The translations under genes were made by a program, and so were the position numbers. From positions 62,001-126,000 of the forward strand of contig NZ_JAQSIP010000013.1 in assembly GCF_028649475.1 (NCBI RefSeq): 64,000 nt of DNA, in the 5' to 3' direction. Positions 25,737 through 34,500 of the stretch are shown here, piece after piece. Within the stretch, counting starts at the first letter, position 1, and each line of letters begins with the position of its first letter. This DNA is from Curvibacter cyanobacteriorum. Lineage in GTDB: Bacteria > Pseudomonadota > Gammaproteobacteria > Burkholderiales > Burkholderiaceae_C. Below the pieces are notes generated by a model that was not told where the DNA came from, did not search any database, and was given only the letters and a program-made list of their open reading frames with translations.

Positions 25737-27092
25737 ATGAGCACCTGCACCGCTGCCGCGACCGACTTGCCTCAACACCTGCCCGCGCTCGACTGGATCA
25801 CCGACCCCTCGCGGGTGGCGCGCCTGTCGCAGGACTTTGCCTGGTTCAGCCCGGTGCTCAAGCGCGAGCTCAGTGGCAAGGTGGGCGAGGTGGTGGTGCG
25901 CCCCCGCACCGAGGACGAGATCCGCCAGGTCGTGGCCCTGTGTGCGCGCGAATCGGTGCCGATCACCGTGCGCGGCAGCGGCACCGGCAACTACGGGCAG
26001 TGCACGCCGCTCGCCGGTGGCGTGGTGCTGGACCTGAGCGCCTACAACGGCTTTCTGTGGTGCCGCGGCGCGGTGGGCCGGGCTCAGGCCGGCATCCGGC
26101 TGGCCGAGTTTGACGAGCGTTGCCGCCCGCTGGGCCACGAGTTGCGCTGGCTGCCGTCCACCTTCCGCAGTGCCACCCTGGGGGGCCTGTTTGGCGGCGG
26201 TTTTGGCGGTGCGGGGTCCATCAACTATGGCCCCCTGGCCGCGCCGGGCAATGTGCTGGGCGTGCGGGTGATGACGGTCGAGCCCGAGCCCCAGGTGCTG
26301 GAGTTGCGGGGCCCCGACGCCATGTTGCTGCACCACACCTATGGCACCAATGGCATCGTGCTCGAGCTGGAAGTGGCGCTGGCCCCGGCCACCCCGTGGA
26401 CCGAGTGCCTGGTCGAGTTCGACGACTACGGGGCGGCCCTGCAACTGGCCACCGAGTTCGGGGCCGCACCAGGCCTGCTGAAGAAAGAGGTCTGCTTCCT
26501 GGGCGCGCCGATCGCGGACTACTTCACCGCGCTGGCCGAGCACCTGACGCCCGGTGCCCACGTTGTGCTGCTGGTCCTGGCGCCCGAGGCCGAGGCCGCC
26601 TTGCAGGCCATGGCGAGTCGCCTGGGGGGGCGGCTGTGCTACCGCAAAAGCGCCGACGAGGTGGCGGCCAGCCACCGCACGCTGCTGGAGTACACCTGGA
26701 ACCACACCACGCTGCACGCGCTCAAGGTCGACAAGGGCCTGACCTACATCCAGACCGGCTTTGACCCGCAGCGTTTTCAGGCACAGGTGCTGGCCCTCGA
26801 GGCCGCGCTGGCCGGCGAGGTGCTGATGCACCTGGAGTTCTTGCGCACCAAAGAGGGCGCTTTCACCTGCAGCGGCTTGCAGATCATCCGCTACACCACC
26901 GAGGCCCGGCTCAACGAGATCATGCAGATCTACCGCGACCACGGCGTGTTCATCAACAACCCCCACGTCTATGTGGTGGAGGACGGCAAGCAGGCCGGTC
27001 AGCTGGCGCCCGGGGTGCTGGCCATGAAGCAGCGCTTTGACCCGCAGGGCCTGCTCAACCCCGGCAAGCTGCGCAGCTGGGCACCGGCCTGA
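25737..27092 (+). CDS. FAD-binding oxidoreductase, PCMH/glycolate oxidase D type
   Basis: 451 residues. The FAD-binding PCMH domain is N-terminal (VVRPRTEDEIRQVVALC, VRGSGTGNYGQCTPLAGG at about residues 79-96, ATLGGLFGGGFGGAGSI in the middle). A substrate-cap region follows, and the family C-terminus reads MKQRFDPQGLLNPGKL. Such enzymes oxidise hydroxy acids or ring C-H/C-N bonds, often with oxygen or a quinone. It is 100 bp after the permease, likely the last gene of the RutR-type operon, and then converges on the PepSY gene. The ATG at 25737 has a GGAG-like stretch upstream. Confidence 0.88.
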   Translation: MSTCTAAATDLPQHLPALDWITDPSRVARLSQDFAWFSPVLKRELSGKVGEVVVRPRTEDEIRQVVALCARESVPITVRGSGTGNYGQCTPLAGGVVLDLSAYNGFLWCRGAVGRAQAGIRLAEFDERCRPLGHELRWLPSTFRSATLGGLFGGGFGGAGSINYGPLAAPGNVLGVRVMTVEPEPQVLELRGPDAMLLHHTYGTNGIVLELEVALAPATPWTECLVEFDDYGAALQLATEFGAAPGLLKKEVCFLGAPIADYFTALAEHLTPGAHVVLLVLAPEAEAALQAMASRLGGRLCYRKSADEVAASHRTLLEYTWNHTTLHALKVDKGLTYIQTGFDPQRFQAQVLALEAALAGEVLMHLEFLRTKEGAFTCSGLQIIRYTTEARLNEIMQIYRDHGVFINNPHVYVVEDGKQAGQLAPGVLAMKQRFDPQGLLNPGKLRSWAPA

Positions 27093-27161
27093 GCGCAGGC
27101 GAGCCTGGGCCGGGTTGCGGGGGGCGAGGGCGCGAGGGCGGGCGGTGGGCCCGCTCGGGTG

Positions 27162-27905
27162 TCAAAGCCGGGGCAGGACGCAGCCCAGTGTGATCAGCAG
27201 CGAAGCGCTGAAGATGCCCACGCCGACGGCGCGCCGTCGGTTCATTTGCACCCACAGCACCAGGCCCGACAGCGACAAGAAGATCATGCTGCCCGCCAGC
27301 GCATCGACCAGCAGGATCCAGGGTACGCTCATGCCCGTGCCCTTGTGCAGGTTGTTGAGCGTGGCCAGCACGCCGTTGTGGGTGGTCGTCACGCCCACCG
27401 AGCGGTTGCCTTGCCAGTACTCCACCTGCACCAGTGCGTTGGGGCCGCCAAAGTTGAACTGCCAGCGTTCGGGCTGGCGCAGCACCGGGCCCGGGGCACT
27501 CTTGTCGGTCCAGGGCACTGGGCGGCTGGGGTCGACCCGGATGTGGTTGGGCCCGCGGTCGAGGTCGAGCGCCGACTGCAACCACTCGGCCATCGCCTCC
27601 TGGGTGGCCGGCACGGGGTCGGGCAGGGTGAGCTGCGACTGCTCCCGCACCTGGGCCACCGGGGGCAGCTTGAGCACCGAGCGGTGGTTCAGCCAGATGC
27701 CGCTGAGCCCGAACACCAGGCCCAGCACGGCCCCCCATAGGCCGATCCAGCCGTGGGTCTTGCGGGTCCATTGCACAAAACTCGCGTAGCGTGAGCGTGC
27801 CGTGCGCTGTGGGGCCGCCGGGCGGCTGGGGACGTCAGATGGGGCGGGGCGGCCGCTGGGCGGCGACAGGTCGGCGGTGGTGGCCGTGCGGGAGGCTGTG
27901 GTCAT
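27162..27905 (-). CDS. PepSY-associated membrane protein
   Basis: About 247 residues. A basic, Pro/Ala-rich N-terminal stretch of about 45 residues is followed by a first membrane segment (RKTHGWIGLWGAVLGLVFGL), a periplasmic part with a PepSY-like region, then two more segments (ILLVDALAGSMIFLSLSGLV and the C-terminal VGIFSASLLITLGCVLP). The family often sits with siderophore receptors and ferric uptake genes. A Fur-like box lies 109 bp upstream. The Met at 27905 is preferred, but 28007 is possible. Neither start has a strong Shine-Dalgarno sequence. Confidence 0.8.
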   Translation of the reverse strand: MTTASRTATTADLSPPSGRPAPSDVPSRPAAPQRTARSRYASFVQWTRKTHGWIGLWGAVLGLVFGLSGIWLNHRSVLKLPPVAQVREQSQLTLPDPVPATQEAMAEWLQSALDLDRGPNHIRVDPSRPVPWTDKSAPGPVLRQPERWQFNFGGPNALVQVEYWQGNRSVGVTTTHNGVLATLNNLHKGTGMSVPWILLVDALAGSMIFLSLSGLVLWVQMNRRRAVGVGIFSASLLITLGCVLPRL

Positions 27906-28013
27906 CGGAAAGGAGCAGGGCGCTGAGGCATCAAAAAGGAGGCTCGACCGCCGCGTGCGGTTGGGGCTGGTCGGTCGGGCGGGCCCAGTGAAAGGCCAGA
28001 GGTGCATCTTAAA

Positions 28014-28028
28014 TGAGAATTAATCGCA
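28014..28028 (-). promoter_or_regulatory. Fur-like box upstream of the PepSY gene
   Basis: TGAGAATTAATCGCA matches the 7-1-7 Fur pattern (TGATAAT-N-ATTATCA) at 10 of 14 positions, in an AT-rich stretch that could hold the promoter. The PepSY gene reads leftward from here. Confidence 0.4.
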
Positions 28029-28203
28029 TGTGTTTCCTGGCTTCAACGGCGGGTAAGTGCCGGGCAAATCTTCAGCAAATCTCCGGCAAATTCCGGCTGA
28101 AACGCCTGCCTGTGGGCGCGATGGCGGCCTGAGGTGGTCGGTGAACGGGGGGAAGGGGGTGAACGGCGCTTTGTGACCGCCGAATGACCTGCCTCAAAAA
28201 TAT

Positions 28204-28277
28204 TTGCTGCAGCGCAACAAAAAACACTTGCAAAGCGTGGCGATGGTCCTAAGATAGGACCCATGCTGCACTGCAAC
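28204..28277 (+). promoter_or_regulatory. Phasin promoter with TGC-rich, PhaR-like sites
   Basis: TTGCAA (28228-28233) and TAAGAT (28250-28255) with a 16-base spacer make a good sigma-70 promoter. TTGCTGCAGCGCAA (28204-28217) lies upstream and TGCTGCACTGCAAC (28264-28277) just past the start point. Repeated TTGC/GCAA elements resemble sites of the polyhydroxybutyrate repressor PhaR, which is released when granules form. Confidence 0.5.
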
Positions 28278-28332
28278 ATCTCTCGGCAAGAGGGTTGACG
28301 CAACGGCCCCTTTATCAACTCAGGAGCTTTTC

Positions 28333-28878
28333 ATGACCCAATTCAACGCCGACCAATTCATCGCCGCCAACAAGGCTGCCGTCGCCGACTTCAGCGCTTT
28401 GGCCGTCACCGCCTTCGCCGGTTTCGAGAAGCTGGCCGAGTTCAACCTGGCCACCGCCAAGAACGCCTTGACCGAGTCGCTGGACTCGCTGCAAGCCGTC
28501 ACCAGCGCCAAGACCCCGCAAGACGTGCTCGCCGTGCAGGCCGCATTGGTGCAGCCCCTGGCTGAAAAAGTGGCTGCCTACAGCCGCACCGTCTACCAGA
28601 TCAGCAGCGAAACCGGCGCTGAACTGAGCAAGTCCACCGAAGCCAAGCTGGCCGAAGCCCAGAAGACCGTCACCAGCGCCTTCGACGGCCTGCTGAAGAA
28701 CGCCCCGGCCGGCAGCGAAGCCTTTGTGTCCGCTTTCAAGAGCGCTGTGACCACCGGCCAGCAAGTGCTGGAATCGGCCCAAGCCTCGGCCAAGCAAGCC
28801 CTGGCCCAAGCCGAAGCCAATGTGGCCACCGCCACCGACGCCGCCGTCAAGGCCGCCAAGACCGCTGCCAAGAAGTAA
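28333..28878 (+). CDS. Phasin family protein
   Basis: 181 residues, Ala-rich and predicted almost fully helical, with the family start FNADQFIAANKAAVADFSAL and repeated amphipathic helices through the length. Phasins coat polyhydroxyalkanoate granules, setting their size and number. The C-terminus is a Lys/Ala-rich tail (AAVKAAKTAAKK) of the kind that can also contact DNA. AGGAGC precedes the ATG. It is a single-gene unit with its own promoter and a strong terminator at 28921. Confidence 0.93.
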   Translation: MTQFNADQFIAANKAAVADFSALAVTAFAGFEKLAEFNLATAKNALTESLDSLQAVTSAKTPQDVLAVQAALVQPLAEKVAAYSRTVYQISSETGAELSKSTEAKLAEAQKTVTSAFDGLLKNAPAGSEAFVSAFKSAVTTGQQVLESAQASAKQALAQAEANVATATDAAVKAAKTAAKK

Positions 28879-28920
28879 GTGAGTCGCTGCAGGGCCTGGG
28901 GCCCTGCGCAGGACCGCCAC

Positions 28921-28945
28921 AAGCCCCGCTGATGCGGGGCTTTGT
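28921..28945 (+). terminator. Intrinsic terminator after the phasin gene
   Basis: AAGCCCCGC (28921-28929) pairs with GCGGGGCTT (28934-28942) across the 4-base loop TGAT and leads into TTTGTCGTT. It is 43 bases after the stop. Confidence 0.8.
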
Positions 28946-29094
28946 CGTTGGGGGTGGCGCTGGGCCAGTGCCCGGCGGCCCCAAGCCTGGCATGACCGGC
29001 TCCGCAACAAGTTCGTACCCGTTCTGTAACCTCACGGGGCGCCGCTGGCGCTGGTTCGCGGTTACCATACGGATGTAATTTTGTTACGGATCCC

Positions 29095-30918
29095 ATGACA
29101 CTCCACCCCACGGTTGACGCGGTGACCCGCCGCATTCGCGAACGCAGCGGCCCCACCCGCAGCGCTTACCTCCAGCAGATCGACCAGGCGGCCCGCCGCA
29201 CCCGGGGGCCAGACCGCATGGGCTGCGCCAACGTGGCGCACGCCTTTGCCGGTGTGCCCAGCGATGACCGCTTTCGCATCGTGGCCGAGAAGGCGCCCAA
29301 CATCGGCATCGTCACGGCCTACAACGACATGTTGTCGGCGCACTCGCCGTTTCAGCATTACCCCGACCTGATCAAGGCCGAGGCGCGGCGCCTGGGCGCC
29401 ACCGCCCAGGTGGCCGGTGGCGTGCCCGCCATGTGCGACGGTGTGACCCAAGGCACTGAGGGCATGGAGCTGAGCCTGTTCAGCCGCGACGTGATCGCCT
29501 TGGCCACCGCGGTGGCGTTGAGCCACGACATGTTCGACGCCACGCTGATGCTGGGTGTGTGCGACAAGATCGTCCCGGGCCTGCTGATCGGCGCGCTGCA
29601 ATTTGGTCACCTGCCGACGGTGTTTGTGCCCGCGGGGCCGATGACCTCGGGCCTGTCCAACGGCGACAAGGCCAAGGTGCGCGAGCAGGCGGCCCAGGGC
29701 CTGGTCGGCCGCGAGGCCTTGCTGGACGCCGAGATCAAGGCCTACCACGGCGAAGGCACCTGCACCTTCTACGGCACCGCCAACAGCAACCAGATGCTGC
29801 TCGAAGCCATGGGTCTGCACGTGCCGGGCACCGCCTTTGTCAACCCGGGGCAGGCGCTGCGCGCCGAACTCACGCGCGAAGCCACGCGCACCGTGCTGGG
29901 CATCACCCGCGCACGCCGCTTCGCGCCGATTGGCCAGCTGGTGGACGAGCGCTGCATCGTCAACGCCATGGTGGCCCTGCTGGCCACCGGGGGCTCGACC
30001 AACCACCTGATCCATTGGGTGGCGGTGGCGCGGGCCGCCGGCATCGTGATCGATTGGGACGATTTTTCGGCCCTGTCCGATGTGGTGCCCCTGCTGACCC
30101 GTGTCTACCCCAATGGCAGCGCCGATGTGAACCAGTTCCAGGCCGCTGGCGGCCCGGGCTTTGTCATCCGCGAGCTGCTGGACGCCGGCCTGATGCACGA
30201 AGACGTGCTGACCGTGCGCCCGGGCGGCTTGCGCGAATACACCCGCACACCCACGGCGGCCGATGACGGCGTCACCCTGCAATGGCAGGACATCGGCGCC
30301 AGTGGCGACCTCAGCGTGGTGCGCCCGGCGCAGGAGCCCTTCAGCGCCACGGGTGGCCTCAAGCTGCTGCAAGGCCCGCTGGGGCGCAGCGTGATCAAGG
30401 TGTCGGCGGTGCCCGAGGACCGCCATGTGCTCGAAGCCCCGGCCCGCGTGTTCGACTCCCAAGAGGCGCTGCAAAACGCCTTCAAGGCAGGCGAACTGGA
30501 CCGCGACGTGGTCTGCGTGGTGCGCTGGCAGGGCCCGCGCGCCAACGGCATGCCCGAACTGCACAAGCTGACCCCGCCGCTGGCCGTGCTGCAAGGCAAG
30601 GGCTACAAGGTGGCGCTGGTCACCGATGGCCGCATGAGCGGCGCGTCGGGCAAGGTGCCGGCCGCCATCCACGTGTCGCCCGAGGCGCTGGCCGGCGGCC
30701 CGCTGGCCAAGGTGCAGGATGGCGACATCGTGCGCCTGGACGCGGTGAGCGGCACCCTGGACGTGCTGGTCGATGCCGCCACCTGGGCGGCCCGCCCGCT
30801 GGCCCAGATCCCCCCCGAACTGCAGGCTGCCAACGCGGCTGGCTGCGGCCGTGAACTGTTTACCGGCATGCGTCGCCATGCCCTGACCGCTGAAGAAGGA
30901 GCCTGCACATGGCTGTGA
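29095..30918 (+). CDS. edd: 6-phosphogluconate dehydratase (Entner-Doudoroff)
   Basis: 607 residues, normal for Edd. It removes water from 6-phosphogluconate to give 2-keto-3-deoxy-6-phosphogluconate in the cytoplasm. The iron-sulfur cluster Cys residues appear in [21 protein letters not shown] and [14 protein letters not shown]. The IlvD/Edd signatures GGSTNHLIH and [16 protein letters not shown] are intact. It overlaps eda by 10 bases, forming the standard edd-eda operon. Confidence 0.97.
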   Translation: MTLHPTVDAVTRRIRERSGPTRSAYLQQIDQAARRTRGPDRMGCANVAHAFAGVPSDDRFRIVAEKAPNIGIVTAYNDMLSAHSPFQHYPDLIKAEARRLGATAQVAGGVPAMCDGVTQGTEGMELSLFSRDVIALATAVALSHDMFDATLMLGVCDKIVPGLLIGALQFGHLPTVFVPAGPMTSGLSNGDKAKVREQAAQGLVGREALLDAEIKAYHGEGTCTFYGTANSNQMLLEAMGLHVPGTAFVNPGQALRAELTREATRTVLGITRARRFAPIGQLVDERCIVNAMVALLATGGSTNHLIHWVAVARAAGIVIDWDDFSALSDVVPLLTRVYPNGSADVNQFQAAGGPGFVIRELLDAGLMHEDVLTVRPGGLREYTRTPTAADDGVTLQWQDIGASGDLSVVRPAQEPFSATGGLKLLQGPLGRSVIKVSAVPEDRHVLEAPARVFDSQEALQNAFKAGELDRDVVCVVRWQGPRANGMPELHKLTPPLAVLQGKGYKVALVTDGRMSGASGKVPAAIHVSPEALAGGPLAKVQDGDIVRLDAVSGTLDVLVDAATWAARPLAQIPPELQAANAAGCGRELFTGMRRHALTAEEGACTWL

Positions 30919-31562
30919 AACCCTTGCCCACCCCCTTGCGTGCCATCGACGTGATGCTGGACGCGCCGGTGATCCCGGTCATCGTGCTGAATGACGTGGC
31001 CCACGCCGTGCCCCTGGCCCGCGCGCTGGTGGCCGGCGGCATCCGCATGCTGGAGGTGACCCTGCGCACCCCCCAGGCCCTGGCCTGTATCGAGGCGATT
31101 GCCCGCGAGGTGCCCGAGGCCGTGGCCGGCGCCGGTACCCTGCGCAGTGCCGCCGACGCCCAGGCGGCGTTCAACGCGGGCGCCCGCTTCGGGGTCAGCC
31201 CCGGTTACACCAGCGCGCTCGGCCAGGCCTGCCGCGACCTGCAACTGCCCCTGCTGCCTGGGGTGGCCACGGGCAGTGAAATCATGGCCGCGATGGCGGA
31301 CGGGCTCACCGAGCTGAAGTTCTTCCCGGCCCTGCAGGCCGGTGGGACGGCCATGCTCAAGGCGTGGTACGGCCCGTTTGGCGACATCCGCTTCTGTCCC
31401 ACCGGGGGCGTGAGCCCGGCCAATGCGGCTGACTTCTTGGCGCTGCCCAATGTGGCCTGTGTGGGCGGCTCGTGGTTGACCCCGGCTGATGCCGTGGCCG
31501 CCGGCGACTGGGGCCGCATCGAGGCCCTGGCGCGCGAAGCCAGCCAGCTGAAGCGCGGCTGA
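30909..31562 (+). CDS. eda: KDPG aldolase
   Basis: 217 residues, normal length. It splits 2-keto-3-deoxy-6-phosphogluconate into pyruvate and glyceraldehyde 3-phosphate. Key residues: Glu in LEVTLRT, the Schiff-base Lys in TELKFFPA, and the phosphate-binding loop [18 protein letters not shown] precedes the ATG. It lies at the end of the edd-eda operon, and a GC palindrome (31582-31595) follows the stop. Confidence 0.96.
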   Translation: MAVKPLPTPLRAIDVMLDAPVIPVIVLNDVAHAVPLARALVAGGIRMLEVTLRTPQALACIEAIAREVPEAVAGAGTLRSAADAQAAFNAGARFGVSPGYTSALGQACRDLQLPLLPGVATGSEIMAAMADGLTELKFFPALQAGGTAMLKAWYGPFGDIRFCPTGGVSPANAADFLALPNVACVGGSWLTPADAVAAGDWGRIEALAREASQLKRG

Positions 31563-31604
31563 AATCGCGGCTGAGGCCGGACTGGCCGCGGCCAGCCCCG
31601 CCAA

Positions 31605-31641
31605 AAAACAAAACCCGCTCCAGGCCTGGCCAGAGCGGGTT
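31605..31641 (-). terminator. Terminator of gloA on the minus strand
   Basis: AACCCGCTC (31612-31620) pairs with GAGCGGGTT (31633-31641). On the minus strand the stem runs into TTTTGTTTTTT, a good U-tract, so it serves the leftward gloA transcript. The plus-strand side has no T-run. Confidence 0.75.
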
Positions 31642-31789
31642 GGGTCTGGGCGATCCGAGCCTGCGGTGGGACTGCCGAGCCGGGGCCGGGCAGGGCGGCC
31701 GGGCCACCCGCGCAGCGGTTCTACCAGTGCCGCCGGTGCCCTGCGCGGGGCGGCGCACACCGCTGGCGCGCCCGTGCGGCGAATGCCGC

Positions 31790-32200
31790 TCAGCGCAGGC
31801 CCTTGCCGTCTTCGAATTCGGCGCGCTGGATCAGTTCGATCTTGTAGCCGTCGGGGTCGGTGACGAAGGCGATCACGGTGGTGCCGCCCTTGACGGGGCC
31901 GGCTTCCCGCGTGACGTTGCCGCCGGCGGCCTTGATCTTGGCGCAGGCGGCCGCCGCGTCGGGCACGCCCAGGGCAATGTGGCCATAGGCGGTGCCCAGT
32001 TCGTAACTTTCCACGCCCCAGTTGTAGGTCAGCTCCAGTTCGGCGTGCTCGGGGTTCTTGCCGTAGCCCAGAAAGGCCAGCGAGTACTTGTACTCGGGGT
32101 TCTCCGAGGTGCGCAGCAGCTGCATGCCCAGCACCTGGGTGTAGAAGTCAATCGAGCGCTGGAGGTTGCCAACGCGAAGCATGGTGTGCAAAAGCCGCAT
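31790..32200 (-). CDS. gloA: Lactoylglutathione lyase (glyoxalase I)
   Basis: 136 residues, nearly the length of E. coli GloA. It converts the methylglyoxal-glutathione hemithioacetal to S-lactoylglutathione. The metal ligands are in the usual places: His5 in LLHTMLRV, Glu in ELELTYNW, His in YGHIALGV and Glu in YKIELIQ. Conserved stretches [14 protein letters not shown] and [17 protein letters not shown] are present. The start at 32200 is chosen to match the family; an earlier in-frame Met adds 7 residues. It is probably Ni-dependent, as in other bacterial enzymes of this length. Confidence 0.96.
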   Translation of the reverse strand: MRLLHTMLRVGNLQRSIDFYTQVLGMQLLRTSENPEYKYSLAFLGYGKNPEHAELELTYNWGVESYELGTAYGHIALGVPDAAAACAKIKAAGGNVTREAGPVKGGTTVIAFVTDPDGYKIELIQRAEFEDGKGLR

Positions 32201-32257
32201 GTCGTGTCCGTGGGGTGTCAAAAATCGAAAACGCTATTTTGCGGCCAGGGCGCGGTT

Positions 32258-32854
32258 TCAGCCTGGCGGCAGGTCGAACACCAGGCAGGTTGTGGTGGCA
32301 TGGGCATACAAGGTGCCGTCCGGCCCCACCAGGCGGGCTTCGGCCGTGGCCAGCTGGCGGCCGCAGTGAATCACGCGGCCTTCGGCACGCACCCGCTCGA
32401 CCTTGGGGGTCAGTGCCTTGACCAGGTTGATGCCCAGCTCGGCTGTGGTGTAGCCGCGGCCTGGCGGCATGCGGGTGTGCACCGCGCAGCCCAGGGCCGA
32501 ATCCAGCAGCGTGGCGAACCAGCCGCCATGCACCGTGCCCATGGGGTTGAAGTGCTGCGGGCCCGGGCGGCCCTGGAACACGGCCACGCCCTCACCGATC
32601 TCGAGCAGCAAAAAGTCCAGCGTCTGGGCGATCGGGGCAAAGGGCAGTTCACCGCGCAGCATGGCCTGCATCATTTCGAGGCCGTTCTTCTGGCCAATCT
32701 GGGCCCGGCTGGCCACACCGGGGCCCACGCCTTGTTCCAGTCGCTGGCGCACCGTGGCTTCTTCGGCCAGCCAGCGTGGCAGTTCGGAGGGCCGGGCGGC
32801 GGTGCGCGGCGTGTCGGTGGAGGGGGAGGCGGTGGTGGCAGGGGTGGCGGACAT
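32258..32854 (-). CDS. PaaI-type thioesterase (hot-dog fold)
   Basis: 198 residues. A 60-residue Ser/Thr/Pro-rich and helical N-terminal part precedes the hot-dog domain with FNPMGTVHGGWFATLLDSAL (about residues 103-122), the HGG(W/A) signature of the PaaI/YdiI thioesterase group. It hydrolyses acyl-CoA. It is divergent from a MarR-family regulator across about 50 bp containing an inverted repeat, which suggests local control, perhaps by an aromatic acid or CoA thioester. In-frame sequence upstream of 32854 is MarR gene shadow. Confidence 0.87.
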   Translation of the reverse strand: MSATPATTASPSTDTPRTAARPSELPRWLAEEATVRQRLEQGVGPGVASRAQIGQKNGLEMMQAMLRGELPFAPIAQTLDFLLLEIGEGVAVFQGRPGPQHFNPMGTVHGGWFATLLDSALGCAVHTRMPPGRGYTTAELGINLVKALTPKVERVRAEGRVIHCGRQLATAEARLVGPDGTLYAHATTTCLVFDLPPG

Positions 32855-32880
32855 GGGCGGTGAAGTGATGAATGTGTGGG

Positions 32881-32901
32881 CGATTATTGCAGTTACAATC
32901 G
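32881..32901. promoter_or_regulatory. Inverted repeat between thioesterase and MarR genes
   Basis: CGATT (32881-32885) and AATCG (32897-32901) form a 5-bp inverted repeat across 11 bases, with TTG/CAA half sites within. It lies five bases before the MarR start and 27 bp before the thioesterase start, suitable for MarR autorepression. Confidence 0.4.
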
Positions 32902-32905
32902 AACC

Positions 32906-33418
32906 ATGCCCAGCCCCGAAATCACCGCCGATGTCCCCGTCGCGACAGCCCAGCCCCGGGGCTGCACCAACTTCAAGCTGCGCTCCCTGACGCGCCAGGT
33001 CACGCAGCGCTACGACGCCGAACTGAGCAAGGCGGGCCTCAAAGGCACGCAGTTTTCGCTGCTCAGCTGCGTCGACCGGCTCGGGCCCATCCAGCCTTCC
33101 GAACTGGCGCACACCATGTCGATGGACGCCTCCACGCTGACACGCAACCTGCGGCCGCTGCTGGACGCCGGTTGGTTGCTGCTGGGCCCCGGGCAGAACG
33201 GGCGCAGCCGCTTGGTGCACATCACCGAGGCCGGGCGGCTCAAGCGGCAAGAGGCGCGGGCCCGCTGGCGCGAGGCCCAACTGAGCCTGAACGCCTTGCT
33301 GGGCGAGCCCGTGGTGGTGGCCTTGCACGCCCTGCTCGACGACAGCCTGCTCAAGCTCGAGGCGGCCGCCGAAGGCCAGGATGCCACGCCCGACCCGGAC
33401 GCCGACCCCCGTTTTTGA
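32906..33418 (+). CDS. MarR family transcriptional regulator
   Basis: 170 residues with the winged-helix core of MarR: LTRQVTQRYDAELSKAGLKG, then IQPSELAHTMSMDASTLTRN as recognition helix region, and a wing in GPGQNGRSRLVHITEAG. The start is set at 32906; an upstream in-frame start would fall in the operator. It is divergent from the PaaI-type thioesterase and is its probable repressor. An acidic 12-residue tail follows the domain. The ligand is unknown. Confidence 0.9.
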   Translation: MPSPEITADVPVATAQPRGCTNFKLRSLTRQVTQRYDAELSKAGLKGTQFSLLSCVDRLGPIQPSELAHTMSMDASTLTRNLRPLLDAGWLLLGPGQNGRSRLVHITEAGRLKRQEARARWREAQLSLNALLGEPVVVALHALLDDSLLKLEAAAEGQDATPDPDADPRF

Positions 33419-33439
33419 GGCCCCCCGGGCGGACGGGCC

Positions 33440-34252
33440 TCAGGCCGCCACGGTGTAGTTGAGCGTCATGCGGCCGCCGTCGGCCACCACGATTTCGCCG
33501 GTCACGTAGCTCGACGCATCGCTGGCCAGCCAGGCCACCACATCGGCCATTTCCTCGGGCGTGCCCAGGCGCTTCATGGGCGTGCGGCTCATGATGCGCT
33601 GGCGCGCTTCGTCACTGGTCAGCACGGCCTGCGCCGCCAGTTCGGTGGCGATGGTGCCCGGTGCCACGGCGTTGACACGGATGCCCTGGTCGGCCAGCGC
33701 CAGGGCCATGACGCGGGTCAGCTGGTTGATGCCGCCCTTGCTGACGTTGTAGCTGGCGATGGTCGGGATGGTCAGCACGCCGTTGACCGAACTCATGTTG
33801 ATGATGGCGCCCCGGCTGCGCGGGTCGTCGGCCGGCAGGCTGGCAGCGGCGCGCACCATCTCGCGGGCCACCGCCTGGCCCACCAGGAAGGCGCCTTTGA
33901 GGTTGACGCGCAGCACGGCGTCAAAGTCGGCCTCGCTGACCTCCAGAAAATCGGCGGCTTTGAAGATGCCGGCGTTGTTGACCAGGATGTCGATGCGCCC
34001 AAAAGCCTGCACGGTGCGCGCCACCAGGGCGTCCACCTGGGCCTTGTCACCGACGTCGCAATGCACGTAGACGGCACCGGTGGCGGCGGCCAGTGCCTGG
34101 CCACGTTCGTCGGCCACGTCGGCGATCACCACCTGGGCGTTTTCGCGCACGAAACGGCGCACGCAGGCTTCGCCGATGCCTTGGGAGCCACCGGTGACGA
34201 TGGCCACGCGGCCTTGCAGGCCAAAGGAAATGGGGGAGGGAGTAGTGCTCAT
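33440..34252 (-). CDS. SDR family oxidoreductase, possible sugar or sugar-acid dehydrogenase
   Basis: 270 residues. Cofactor loop TGGSQGIG, NNAG, and the Ser/Tyr/Lys set (MSSVNG, YNVSK) are intact, and it ends with GEIVVADGGRMT. It is a classical SDR of the FabG-like layout. It is 248 bp from the divergent MFS transporter and close to the sugar-acid dehydratase and FadR-type regulator, so it may oxidise a sugar, sugar acid or deoxy keto acid in the same pathway. A standalone role is possible. Confidence 0.88.
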   Translation of the reverse strand: MSTTPSPISFGLQGRVAIVTGGSQGIGEACVRRFVRENAQVVIADVADERGQALAAATGAVYVHCDVGDKAQVDALVARTVQAFGRIDILVNNAGIFKAADFLEVSEADFDAVLRVNLKGAFLVGQAVAREMVRAAASLPADDPRSRGAIINMSSVNGVLTIPTIASYNVSKGGINQLTRVMALALADQGIRVNAVAPGTIATELAAQAVLTSDEARQRIMSRTPMKRLGTPEEMADVVAWLASDASSYVTGEIVVADGGRMTLNYTVAA

Positions 34253-34500
34253 GCCGGGATGCTATCAGCCCGCCCGTATGGGCTGGTGCCTTCGCCCCCC
34301 GCCCGCGGCGGTGTCGGCTTGCGGGTAAGCCCTGAGGGGCTTGTGTTTGGCGGCGGTGTGCCGGGGGTCAGTGGTCAAAACCACACTCGCTTACAGCCAG
34401 GGCCGCGGCGGCAGTGGATGCTGCGGCCGTTCGCTCCTGGATTCAAGGGGTGCTGGCAGGAGCGGACTTTTGCCCGAGCACCCGCCCCCGGAGACACGAC

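Noticed and set aside
31582-31595. Palindrome CTGGCCGCGGCCAG after eda as a terminator
   Set aside because: No loop and no T-tract. The better hairpin nearby serves the opposite strand.
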